From the NCBI GenBank assembly GCA_022225965.2, contig JAKJXP020000017.1, positions 186,001-250,000 on the forward strand: a stretch of DNA of 64,000 nucleotides, written 5' to 3'. The notes under the pieces were generated by a model. It did not search any database, was not told the origin of the DNA, and saw only the letters and a program-made list of their open reading frames with translations. Origin of the DNA: Diatrype stigma (Eukaryota > Ascomycota > Sordariomycetes > Xylariales > Diatrypaceae). The position numbers and the translations under genes were made by a program. Of this stretch, positions 46,419-57,465 are shown one piece after another; position 1 is the stretch's first letter, and every line of letters starts with the position of its first letter.

Positions 46419-48557
46419 ATCTCAACTTGATGTCACGTACGTAAAGGGGGTATTACATTCCTTGTAATGCTTGGAATGCTGCATGTTTAGTAGCCTTTGG
46501 TGTCGCTACTGAAGTATACACTTATTACTCTACTGTTTCTAGGCAACACCGATCCTTCTTACTTTCCAAATCCTTATGTTCCGACTAACACTACAGTTCA
46601 GTTTTGTGGTTCGGCCTTGCTTTCTCCTTAGTCGCGGGCATGACAACCATTCTAGGTTACCCCCCCGAGCGGGCCAGTCAGGCCACAGGTCTAAGCTTTC
46701 CCATCTGGAGACAGAACATGTTCGGGTTCGGGTCGCTGAGGCTGTCGGGTTTGACGTGATATGGTGCGTGGCATACAGACCGGTCTTGTAGGTCATTACA
46801 GAAACCCCCAGCTATCCTCAAAGGCCTAAAGAGACGGCTCGTCAGATTCCCAGAATAGAGTGATTGCTTCTAGTTCCTAACCTTCTCCCTGCGGCCTCAA
46901 GACCTGCATCAGTATTTCTCTGTTCTAATCCATAGTAATGCCTCCTCTATCCCATTACCGTGTAGTGGAGCCCTCAAAAGTCTACATTCAGAGATTTTAG
47001 CCTCCTATCGCTCTATACTACCCTCAAATCGTGATCTTCTGCCCCTTCTCCTACCTTATGCATTGTGTACGTCCTGTATGCCCTGTCCTGCTTTGTACCC
47101 GCTTATGTTGGATGTAATTGATGATGGTGGCAATGGCAATAACCCTCAATTATTAGTTGTTGCCGTCTTGACTTTCAGGTATTGCATATGTCTTCGCACC
47201 GCCACAACCCGAATCCAGTACTTCTCATCCAGCTGCAGCCACTGTAACAGGTCACTGCATGCGTGTCCTTTCCAATTCCGCTTTGACGTACCTTTTACAG
47301 GGAGTTTCCTCAAGGTACCTTTGTACGTTGATACCACAATTATACTCACAGCAAGGTACCTAGGTAGGCACTTACACGTACGTACACGTACGTACTGACA
47401 CATACGCACATGTACGTGCTTATATATACGTACACGTACGTATTTACAGATCACATACGCACATGTACGTGTTGATATATACGTACACGTACGTATTTAC
47501 AAACCACATACGCACATGTACGTATACATATTACTCCGGCAGTAAGAGCCCTGACAAGGCGGGAGCACCCATGAGCGTTTGCTAATGGTGCCTTTACTTC
47601 AGGTGCCTTGACGTCCAGTTGCTAAATGCGGCATGTTCAGGAACACAACACTTAATGACTCTTGGTGATGACAGTGGCGATGAATAGCTGAGGCAAACGG
47701 GTGATCTACTAACTTGTAAATGAACGGACCAAGTCCTCACGTTACGAAGTTTACCTCTAGCATGGCCTGTATTATCATCAAGTTCATATCGTTATGTGCG
47801 GTTCAGTCTAGCATAAGAATTTCAAGCATGTTATTTAAACTAGGGCGATTTAATATACGTAGATTCTATACGTCCTCCGTTCATAATCCTTCCTAGCATT
47901 CATTGTCCATAGCATCTATATATGATAATGGACGTGTTTCCTTGCCATGTCCAATCGTGAAAAGCAGGTACTTATGAATTGTCCGCAGCACTTCACACAA
48001 AGGTGCTTACATGTATTGCTCAACTTCGCACCCAGACTCACACCCCTAGAACCTAACATAGTCGAATCCTATGAACGAGGTACTTAATGGATGATACAAT
48101 ATAGTAAGGGCATAAACCAAGGGCTTACTTTTCGAGATCAAGAAAGGCACCGCTATTGTTAGAACTGATAGACAAGAACAATGTTTCATTGTCAGACGGC
48201 TCATAGGAGGCTGTACGTATACTACAGTCGGTAGAGCCAGCAGACTATGGACCGGAAGGTTCCGGGGAACGTTACGGGGCTCGGCAGCGGAGCAGCGGAG
48301 CAGCCGGAATGGTGTCATCTGCCCTTACCCTGATTTCAATATGTTTGACTAGGCAACTTGACAGTGTGGTAGTTACAAGGTAATGACAATCCCTTGTCAA
48401 CAACTTCTCCCAGCAAAAACTATTGCCATTACCTCGAGGTTGTCAACTTTGATAAACTTTCAAAAACACAACTATCTCTGCCGACAGCAATCATCCTGCC
48501 CTCGACAAATTTGACCGTCTTTGTCCAGTAGAGAAGAATATATCGAGGCAAGGAAAG
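46419..48557. other. Intergenic, includes a palindrome-rich tandem repeat
   Basis: No gene supported. It contains the 53-bp repeat at 47371-47527 and an ACCTAGGT at 47358-47365. The last 150 bases are probably the promoter/5' UTR of the Myb-like gene. Confidence 0.5.
47371..47527. repeat. 53-bp tandem repeat with nested ACGTACGT palindromes
   Basis: The motif ACATACGCACATGTACGT recurs at 47400, 47453 and 47506, an exact 53-bp period. Between copies sits ATATATACGTACACGTACGTA, a near-perfect palindrome. A diverged half copy precedes the first unit. Confidence 0.9.
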
Positions 48558-49077
48558 ATGCCTGAATCTACCAAGCCCAAGGCTTTGCCTTGGACTGCCT
48601 CCGAGCAGTTGTGTCTTCTCGAGGCTGTCGCAAGTAAAGGCCGCCTAGAAAAGGTGACCAACGACGAAGACAATCATCATCCCCTAGGAAAGGTCAATGA
48701 CTGGGCTGCTGTACATCAGGAAGTCGTCAAATCGGGCGGCCAGCGCAAGCTGACGGCGCTTCAGTAAGTTTTCATGTTTCCATCAAATCCTTCCCTCGTT
48801 TTATTTGTCTATTTCTTTTTCTTCCTCCCTTGCAGACCAATACTAACAAACGTATAATAAGGACCCGCTACAGTCGCCTGAAGATCGATATGGTGGGAGA
48901 GCTCAACAAGATCGGCGAAGAGATCCCAGAGGGAACCCCTCTGTCCGACGTCGTAAAGACCCTCGCCGGCAAATTGTTCGCTGCCGAGGCGGCGAAGGAG
49001 CAGGCCGCTGAGGAGGGTGAGTATTACCCCTGCTCAACCTACGCACGACCCCCCAAATTCTAATAGACCAAGTAGCA

Positions 49078-49116
<39 letters not shown>

Positions 49117-49506
49117 AACGATGACGACGACGACGAGGACCACCACCACCACCGCCACGGCAACGCCGCCACCAATAGCCGCCCAGTGGGCGACGTAAAA
49201 AAAATCGTCATGGCGCGCGAGAAGCGCGCGGCGAGAGAGCGCGCGGCGAGAGAGCGCGCGGCAAAAGAGCGCGCGGCAAAAGAGCGCGCGGCAGACGAGG
49301 GCGCAGCGGACAAGGATGAGGGAGACGACGACGACGACGAGGCGGACGTGGACGAGGGCAAGGCGAAGTTTGACCGAGACGTCCTAAAACTATACCTAGA
49401 GACCTTGTCAGACGAGGCCCGGGCCTCGAAGGAGAAGAAGTGGTTGGAGAAGCTGCAACTCCTCCGAGAGATCCGAGAGGAGAAACAAAGAGGCCACAAG
49501 GCCTAG
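48558..49506 (+). CDS. Myb/SANT-like protein with acidic and coiled-coil C-terminus
   Basis: Exons 48558-48763, 48862-49016 and 49079-49506 (262 aa), with consistent phases. Intron 1 has a TACTAAC branch site. The N-terminus resembles a degenerate single Myb/SANT repeat: PWTASEQLCLLEAV (first Trp), NDWAAVHQEVV (second Trp), then TRYSRLKIDMVGEL, where the third aromatic is Tyr. The third exon starts with about twelve Asp from a GAC microsatellite and continues with His-rich residues. It then has a charged repeat (RAARERAARERAAKERAAKE) and a C-terminal helix (KKWLEKLQLLREIREEKQRG). It is probably nuclear and chromatin- or DNA-associated, an inference from the Myb-like domain and charge pattern. 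No specific family name can be given. Confidence 0.8.
49079..49116 (+). repeat. (GAC)n microsatellite encoding poly-Asp
   Basis: About twelve GAC triplets open the third exon of the Myb-like gene directly after the splice acceptor, so repeat-length change would alter an acidic tract. Confidence 0.9.
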
Positions 49507-49887
49507 ATTACCATGGCAAGAGGCCGAAGAGCCTCACCAGAAGCTGAAGGAATCCCTCATGCCATCGAGGATGGCTTTTCCCCTCCCCCCTCCCCCCCAA
49601 TTTGCTTTAGAAGGAAAGAGAGGACTAGGTAGTAGTTTATACTACCAAATGAAGTTATGAGAATGGCGTTTCTGCAAAGGCAAAGGCGAAATCTGAAATT
49701 TGAATTTCTATGTCAACGTGAACGTGAACGTGAACGTATACGGGGTCTCGTCCATCTATCTATGTATAAATGACACCCCTCCATCCACCGATCCACCGAT
49801 CCACCGATCCACCGATCCATCTTCTATCTATCCATGTGCGATGGGATCGGCTACAATAGTAAGTCCAGGTAGGTTATCCATCCCCCA
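49507..49887. other. Short convergent intergenic region
   Basis: Holds GTGAAC repeats (49715-49738) and CCACCGAT repeats (49785-49818). Otherwise 3' UTR sequence of the two flanking convergent genes. Confidence 0.6.
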
Positions 49888-51156
49888 TCATCTGGTGCCC
49901 CTCGCGCCCGCGGGCGCATCCGCCCTCCGCTTCTGGCGCCACCGCATCATGGCGTCGCGCACCATGGGGTCGTTGAGGATCGTGTTCTGCACCATCCACT
50001 CCTTGAGCTTCGGGCGCATGACCTCCCTTATCGCGGGATCACCCACGAACGGCGCCATCTCGAGCTCGATGAGGCGGCCCGCGTCGACATCCACGCCGTG
50101 CGCCAGCTGATCGAGCGCGTCCAGGGCCTTCTCGAGCGCCTTCTCGGGCGAATCATCATTCGCAGCAGCAGCAGCCGCCGCGCCACCGCGTCGTCCACCA
50201 CCGACAGGCTGCTGCTGCTGTTGTTCCAGCAGAGGGCCGAGCTGGTTGAAGGCGATGTACAGCGTGATGCCGAGCCGGCGCGCGAGGCTGACGGCCTGGA
50301 AGGGCAGGTAGGGGGCGTGGCGGCCGGCGGAGACGTAGCGCAGGGCCGGGTTGAGGACGCGCTCGACGACCCAGGGGAAGCCCGGGCGCGTGACGGCGTG
50401 CAGCTCGAACAGGCACAGCGCCGCCAGCGTCAGCCAGCGCCAGTAGCGGCCGACGCGCATGTAGCCGAGGAGGCCGAGGGCGTACAGCGCGGCGGCGGCG
50501 AGGGCGTAGTGCGGCACCAGCGCCGTCTGGGCGCCGCGCACCACGTAGTCGCGTATGGTCGTGCAGCCGCCGCCCTGGCCGCCGCCCCCGGCCTGGGCGT
50601 GCCAGGCGACGGCGGTGGGGCCGAAGCGCTCGTAGGCGAAGCGCCGCGCCGGGTCCGTCAGCACGTCCGTCGCCGTCTTGAGGTACATGAAGAAGGCGCC
50701 GCCGTCGTCGCCGCCGGCTCCGCCCGACGCGCCGCCCTGCTGCAGCTTGTCCGGGTGGTGGAGGGCGGCCAGGCGGCGGAACCGGCTCTTGACGTCGCGC
50801 TCGCTCGCGCCGAACGGCACGCCCAGGTCCGCGTAGAAGGTCGACCCCCGCTGCAGCTCGTAGTCGGCCTCGTACACCGTGTACAGCAGGTACAGGGCCA
50901 CGACGAGGATGTGGATGCGCCGCCGGTGCTCGGCGTGCCGCGCCGACCCCGGCGCCGGCTTCGGGTCGCCCGCGCGGATCGTCAGGCCGTAGTAGATGGA
51001 CTGGATCCAGCCGGTCACGAGCTTAGGAGGTTGGTCAGCCCAGGAGTCAGATCTACGGCTAGCAGCAGTTCTAGGCTGTCAAACACTCGAAGCTGGCTTT
51101 GTGCTTACACTGGGGAGGAATGTCCACCCTGCCAAGGACAGGAGGCTGCTGGACAT
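49888..51156 (-). CDS. Membrane-bound J-domain (DnaJ-like) protein
   Basis: Exons 51156-51109 and 51021-49888 (393 aa); the intron (GTAAGC..CTAAG) is phase 0. The spliced start MSSSLLSLAGWTFLPSLVTG leads into GWIQSIYYGLTIRAGDPKP, a fungal-conserved N-terminus. A first membrane helix (about IHILVVALYLLYTVYEAD) is followed by the J-domain: YADLGVPFGASERDVKSRFR and the HPD triad (about 105-107), which stimulates Hsp70 ATPase. Two or three more hydrophobic segments follow (LVPHYALAAAALYALGLLGY; RWLTLAALCLFEL). It is probably an ER or other endomembrane co-chaperone; topology is inferred. A QQQQQ and Ala-rich insertion lies near the C-terminus. A first exon of 48 nt is easily missed; without it the frame would have to start at a GTG. 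Confidence 0.88.
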
Positions 51157-51874
51157 GGTTGCTGGATGCCCGAGTTGATGTAGCTACTTGACTATGTGTC
51201 GCTCCTTGCCGCTAGAACTATATTATGGCATGGCGAGGCAGGTCGTTAGTTAAGGCAAGGAACAAGAAAAACCCAGGAGTGTCAGGTCGATCTAATAAAA
51301 GAGAGTCCAAAGATCCGACGACAACAGGCACGTAGAAGAATCGGTTCGTGAAACAGCTGGAGACCTGAACGGTGCAACGTCAATGGCATGTGGTTGGCAT
51401 GTGGTGACAGCGCGTCGGTACCGTATGGATACTGGAGTTGACAGTTGACAGCTGACACCTGCCCTTGCTGACATAATTCTGAACACATTTCATAGACTCG
51501 GAACCACCCCTGATTGTCTGTATGTAGCATCTAGTTTCTAGTTTTATTTTCCAATTTGATCTACGCGTGCTCACGTGATATACAAATGACATGTGGCCCA
51601 CTATGTACGTAGTTGCCTGGTAGGCATCTCGAATCCGTTCCAAATAATCCGTTCCAACCTTGGAACCTTAATGTTACTTGTCGAAGTTACAGAGCATTTT
51701 GACTCTTTGACTGATATACTGAAGAGGTAGAGTCTAATTCCATGGTTACCTACTGCCTTAGTGATGCCTACATTGACGCTACGGAATACCCAAACTACTC
51801 GTTGATGATTGATCCTTGAAATCCTTGAAAAGATTGATCCTCAAGAAGAGGCCTACTCCACCCACGACACTTGC
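51157..51874. other. Intergenic, no gene supported
   Basis: Between the J-protein promoter and the 3' end of the metalloprotease gene, both on the minus strand. Nothing notable seen. Confidence 0.55.
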
Positions 51875-52925
51875 TCATGCAGTCCTGCCCTCCCGAAGCG
51901 TCGTGTAGCTGTTGTGCATGCGCTCCTCCTGGCCCGGGGTGAACTCTTCGAAGCACGGGTCCGAGCTATAATCCATATAGTTCGACACCGGATCGGTTCC
52001 CTCCGAGGACGGACAGGAGTCCTTGCTTTTCGGACAGCCCGAGGTGGGATCGGCCTCCTGCGGGGTGTCGTCGACGAGATCTCCGTCGCCGCTGCACGAG
52101 TAGCTCTCGAACGTGTGGAGCAGCCCAAGCCAATGCCCCTGCATGCCGGAACGGAACGGGCGAGTCAGCGCTCTCTACTTTACCAGGCAGGTAGTGCACG
52201 GGATTGAACGGGGAGCTGAGGGCACCGTGACCTATGTGTGTGGTCGTGGGAAGGTGAGGACGGGTTCTATTTCATCATGGACTTACGACTTCGTGCACCG
52301 CGGTCAAGCCCAAGTTGTAATCCGCGATATCGCCGCCGGGAAGCGTACCAGACGCGATGTGGCACCCGTCATCCCAGTACCGGTCCTCGGGGTACCCGGC
52401 CTCGGGCAGCGTACAGGCGCCGAAGATGTCCCAGGGAAAATTGCTGTAGAACCAGAGGTTGAGGGTGTCGTAGCCGCCGCGCCGCGTGTCCTTCCAGTAG
52501 GCGCGCAGCGGCTCGGCCGGCGCGCCCCCGTACGGGCCCGCCGCCAGCGCGTCGTCCACCCGTCGCGACCCCCCGGCCGCCAGCGCGAACTGGATCCCGT
52601 GCGGCGCGAACCGCGCGTTCATCGTCGCCAGCTGGCCCTCCAGCGCCGCTGCGTCGAGCACGTCGGCGCTGGCGCTGCTGTTCACCACCGCGTGCAGGTA
52701 GGTCGGGATCACTAGGGGCGCCGCCGAGTCGCCTATCTCCTTCGTGGCTGCCTCGGCCTCAGCAGCCTTGATGGAAGCGATGCTCTGTAGCGACTCTTCC
52801 GTCGGCACGGTGGCGCACCGTCCCCGGGCCTGCTGCTGCTGCTGCTGTTGCTTTTTGGCTAGACAGGCGGCCGAAGCGAGGGAGGGCAGAGCTGCCGCGG
52901 CTACGGCGATATGTACGATCTGCAT
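51875..52925 (-). CDS. Secreted M43-type (pappalysin-like) zinc metalloprotease
   Basis: Exons 52925-52287 and 52138-51875 (300 aa). The intron (GTAAGT..TGCAG) splits the zinc site; splicing restores TAVHEVGHWLGLLHTF, the HExxHxxGxxH metzincin motif with His211, His215 and His221 as ligands and Glu212 as the base. The N-terminus (MQIVHIAVAAAALPSLASAA) is a signal peptide, followed by a short glutamine run. Downstream, CSGDGDLVDDTPQEADPTSGCP and SNYMDYSSDPCFEEFTPGQ carry the Met-turn (NYMDY) and cysteines of fungal extracellular MEP1-like proteases. It should be exported and degrade extracellular protein. A TATATA at about 53115 lies roughly 190 bp upstream of the start codon. Confidence 0.93.
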
Positions 52926-55621
52926 TCTCGGAGGTTCAATTACTGCACGTGGGGTTCAGCGATGGCACGGAATTGTGCGGAGAAATGAGAAAACAGGCTT
53001 GGTGATATGACATTCAGGCTTCAGGTTCCCCTCTTGAGGTAGCTGCGGCATAGGACGGTTAACGAGAGTGCACATCTCGCGAAAGAGACTGAAAACCAGC
53101 GTCCTGCCGATGGCACTGATATATATCCTGGGAAACTCCCTCCCCTGGCTGAACAGATATTGTTTAGCTAAGAGCGAACCGTGAGCCAGGCTCGAGAGAT
53201 AATTGGCGCTGCTTCATGTTCGCATACACACTCTTCGCAAGACTTTGGTAGGTTGCCAAGGACTTTTTTAACCTGCTACTATCGGCGTCCCATTTAACCG
53301 GCCTGTCATGGCCGGGTCGGCCGGCAAGCGATCAGGTTCCAAAGAAAGGGCTCCTGATCTGAGTGCCAAGCTGCCCAATACACTTGCGCTACCCCGGATT
53401 TCTGGCCCCCCAGCGTCGCATCGCGATGGCTGCAACGACGGGTGGGCTAAGTTCGGCCGGCATTGGCCAAGCGGCTATAGTGATCCATGAGGAAAGGTCG
53501 GAGCTTGCCAGTTGAGTCTGACATTAATAAGGTGACACAAAGGACATTGGCCTACATCTTCATCGTGTCATAGGCTGCGCGGTCAGGAGATACTCCTTCG
53601 ACGCGAGCTAGATGAGTAATGCAATTCAGGATGCGAGCGGGCACAGATGTAATTGGCGGGCAAGCAATCCTTAGTATATACCGAGAGATACGTTTTTAAA
53701 AACGATGATATGAAGAAAATTGGCTTCCATTGTTACCTAGTGATTCCAGGTACATTATTCGTATCAACCATGAACTATCTCCTAATCTTTCCAGTTCAAT
53801 ATTCACCCATAGTCAAACCTTAGTACGTTTGGTCTTGTACCTCCATGCAGTGAGCTATGCGCATCTTCTCGAAGGCATCTCAGCACTTTGAGGATCTCCC
53901 CTCTCTAATCCCTAAATCCCTGAGGTCTCGCAATATGCAGTAGGTCCGTATAGCCGCGATCTAATCGACTTTGCCTTGTGGCCTGAGAATGGCGCAAGCC
54001 ATTGCCTTCAGCAGAGGCGAGACGAGTTCATTAGGCAATCAACGTGCTTGCGTGCAGGATCAATAAGATCTGAAGCTGATCTCCTGGAGCACTCGTCGAG
54101 CAGAAGATACAATCAGACGTCGCACCACACCGGTTGTTTCTAGCTGTACCTCTTCCGGCTACCTATTAGATGCTCTAGACTCTGCCCGTCTCTGTTCCCG
54201 CTCTTGTTGCTACAACGGAGTCAGCCTCGGCGTAACTATGTAATGATAGTTGGTCGCAAATTGGGGAGTTCAACACATACTGCACTCCACCGAGCTTCTT
54301 TGATCGAAGAACGGGTGTACCTAAGATGGCCGGTTCAGCATGTGGCAAGGGTGATATCCAGAGACAGCGAGGACATACATAAGCAGCAAGCAAGCCATGC
54401 TGAAAGCTGCCACGGGGGCCATTATAGTCTAAGGAACTGTTAGTAACGGTGTCATGGTGCAGACGGTGTGTTGCGATGAAGAGGTCCATGGGTTTATTCA
54501 CATACGCGTGGGTTGATGCTTCCACGGGGCGGCTGCGGCGGCGGCGCCATCTCTTTTATATGGTTCAAATCGAGTTGTCGACTATGCAGACAAAGGTAGA
54601 GAAAATTCAGAATCTTGGGGCTCGAAATATCCCAAATTTACTACAAGAAATAGATAGGGGTTTCTAGCATGTTTATTCCGGGCGATGCTAGACTGTCTGG
54701 CAGGTATCAGCTGCGAAATACAGGTGGACATGCCACCTGCACCTCGTACGATGCGCTCCCATTTACGATGCGCTCCCAAAGGCAGGGAAGCTGAACCTGG
54801 AAAGGGCGGTAATGAAACAGCTGTTGAGAAATGCTACCAGCTGCTAGCCAATTAATCCAGCTGACCTAAGCTACCCCTCCCAGTCCTCCACTATTTGTCG
54901 GAGCCTCGGTCAGTCAGTGATTGTAGGTACCTAAGGTAGCAGCCTAGGTACCTATAACTATAAACGCTGAACAAGCACTTGAGGTGAAGTTGAGCTCGCT
55001 CTCCCCCGCAACGGACAAACTCTCACATCACAAAATCCATTGCGATGACCGCATCCCCCAAGTCCACGTCTTATTCAAATATAATGCAAAATGCAAATAA
55101 GTGGCGTCATTGATCCTATAGCCACGTTTGGGAAGTATGTAGGTATCTATTTCTATCGCTCTACGGCTTGGGCGTCATCGTTCGAAATTACCTAGTAGAC
55201 AGTTATGGTTAAGGGCAGCCAGTATACACAACAAGCTCACATCGGCGGATTCAACCAGCACAGCGGACCCTCTAGCCTGCTTTAAGGGGCTGAATTATAC
55301 CGAGCCATTGCACCATTACCCGATCACTACAGTGTAGCACCCTTTCTAGTGTCTCCTGAGCAGCGCCGACATAGGACCACACCCACTTGTCCCTCGTCCA
55401 CCCCACATTCCCCCGCGTCCTCCTACCTAGAGGAGGTACTTGTCCCCGTCTCGTCTCGGGCTGGGGTTCGTAGTCTGGTATAAGTACTTATAGGCGGACA
55501 GTTAGACGCCATTGAGATGCTGTACTGAGATCTCTCTATCCTCCCTTGGCCACATTCAAAATATACCACCACCACCACTACCCAACTTCAGCTCATCACC
55601 ATCCCCGTCCCATCCTCCACC
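52926..55621. other. Divergent intergenic region, no gene supported
   Basis: Shared upstream DNA of the metalloprotease and the D-2-hydroxyacid dehydrogenase. A GCCTAGGTACC palindrome-like block is at 54942-54952. The 60 bases before 55622 are C-rich and pyrimidine-biased, as in many fungal 5' UTRs. No motif-bearing frame was found. Confidence 0.5.
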
Positions 55622-56566
55622 ATGAAGCTGCTCTACCCCACCTCGCTCAAGCTAGACATTCAGAGTCTCGAGGGCTTCGCCCCCTCGCTGCACCACTATG
55701 ACGTCAAGGCGCCCATCCCCGAAGAGCACACCGACGCCGAGATCCTCGTGACGTGGACCAACAGCGCCGAGAACCTAGCCGACGCCGCCAAGCGGCTGAC
55801 GAAGCTGCGGTGGATCCAGTCGCTGGCCGCGGGGCCGAACGACGTGCTCGCCGCCGGCTTCCCCGCCTCGGTGCGCGTGACGACGGGGTCGGGCCTGCAC
55901 GACCGCACGGTGGCTGAGCACGCGCTGGGCCTTCTGCTGAACGGCGCGCGCCGCTTCTACGAGATGCGCGACTGGCAGAACGAGGGGCGGTGGCCCGCGC
56001 ACCTGGGCGGGCCCCAGCCCGACCGGCCCGCCGACCGCTTCACCACCCTGCGCGACGCGCGCGTGCTCGTCTGGGGCTACGGCAACATCGCCAAGGCCCT
56101 GGCCCCGAGCCTGCAGCTGCTCGGCGCCCGCGTGCGCGGCGTCGCTCGCTCCACCGGCGTCCGCGACGGCGTCGAGGTCTACGCCGAGAAGGACCACCTG
56201 GCCGACCTGCTGCCCCAGACCGACGCCCTCGTCATGATCCTGCCCGGCGACGCGAGCACGCGCCACGCCCTGAACGCCGAGCGCCTCAAGCTGCTGCCCA
56301 AGCACGCCTGGGTCGTCAACGTCGGCCGCGGCACGTCGATCGACGAGGACGCGCTCGTCGCCGCGCTCGAGGCCGGCGAGATCGGCGGCGCCGCCTTGGA
56401 CGTCTTCGAGAAGGAGCCGCTGCCGGCCGATTCCAAGCTCTGGAAGGCACCCAATGCCGTGATCAGCCCCCACGCCGCTGGCGGCCGGCCGCAGGACGCC
56501 GAGAAGCTCATCGCGGATAACCTGCGGCGGTTCTTGGCCGGTCAGGATCTGAAGAACATAGTGTAA
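55622..56566 (+). CDS. D-isomer-specific 2-hydroxyacid dehydrogenase
   Basis: An intronless 314-aa frame with a well-placed ATG after a C-rich leader. Family layout is complete: an N-terminal catalytic half ending in TVAEHALGLLLNGARRF (about 96-112), then the Rossmann dinucleotide site VWGYGNIAKALA (about 150-161). The catalytic triad is Arg236 (NVGRGTSID), Glu265 (VFEKEPLP) and His284 (ISPHAAGG). It should reversibly reduce a 2-keto acid to a D-2-hydroxy acid with NAD(P)H, probably in the cytosol. The acid-binding pocket cannot be assigned to glyoxylate, pyruvate or another substrate. The gene is strongly GC-rich at third positions, like the neighbouring conserved genes. The protein is near the usual family length of about 310-340 aa. 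Confidence 0.95.
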   Translation: MKLLYPTSLKLDIQSLEGFAPSLHHYDVKAPIPEEHTDAEILVTWTNSAENLADAAKRLTKLRWIQSLAAGPNDVLAAGFPASVRVTTGSGLHDRTVAEHALGLLLNGARRFYEMRDWQNEGRWPAHLGGPQPDRPADRFTTLRDARVLVWGYGNIAKALAPSLQLLGARVRGVARSTGVRDGVEVYAEKDHLADLLPQTDALVMILPGDASTRHALNAERLKLLPKHAWVVNVGRGTSIDEDALVAALEAGEIGGAALDVFEKEPLPADSKLWKAPNAVISPHAAGGRPQDAEKLIADNLRRFLAGQDLKNIV

Positions 56567-57465
56567 GAGGGAAAATGGAGGTGGGGGGAAAGAAAGCCGC
56601 GGGAAGGCAAGGAAAGACGAGGCGGTGCAATTTGGCCTACGGGTTAGAAGCTACTGAGATACGGAAGCGAATAGGCCAGTAGCTAGATGGAATGAGGGTC
56701 TTTTTGACAGTATATTTAATAGAATTATAAAGTGTCACTGTATGCTGGTCCGACGCCCGCCAGCTCGAACATTCCTCATGGACCAATGCGATATTGGTTC
56801 TTATGTTATACATGTGACTCAGATCTAAGGGATACATTGTTACTAGGAGCTATCAACTGGCCTTCACTGTGAAACCTGAGGGCTGTTGCTGTTGGACACG
56901 AGTTGTTCGACGGGTTGAGGCACCTGAATAGGTACTTCATGACCAATGGTCAGCTCAATAGGGAATGGATTCGTCTGGGAATCTGGATATAGGCATTCTT
57001 CCGCCGGGGAAAGCTTGGGTGACTTCATTTAGGGAGGGGTGGGAGTGTCGAATGGAGACGTCTGGAGGGATGCTCGACGGATACTGAGTGGAACGGCGCA
57101 GAACGGTTCGGCTTCGGTCCTTCCCTTTTATTTAGGATATTGTTGACTTACAAACATAGACACAGGAATGAGAGGTAGCAATTGGCAAGTATCGGCTAGA
57201 GCCACGTTTCAATGCGATTTCAAGAAAGGTGCTGGAATTCACACCATCATACGAAATAAGCGGAGCCCCTTTTTGGTATGCTTGTTCACAGATCTACACT
57301 CTTGAGGAGAGAGAACTAACACCACAATCTAGAAACAGGGGGATATGTTGTTGTAACGGAACTAGATTTGGGTGGTGATGCAAATATCAATATCAAGTCG
57401 ACGTGGTCTCTGGACCGCCACCTACGTAGTCAGGGCCTCCTAGCTCGCTTATAATCACCTATCTA
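56567..57465. other. Convergent intergenic region
   Basis: Between the 3' ends of the dehydrogenase and 2EXR genes. AT-rich near 56710-56740; no coding potential. Confidence 0.6.

Noticed and set aside
50098..51183. Long plus-strand frame opposite the J-domain gene
   Set aside because: It is antisense to a GC-rich exon, Arg/Ala/Val-rich without domains, and the minus strand has the HPD J-domain.
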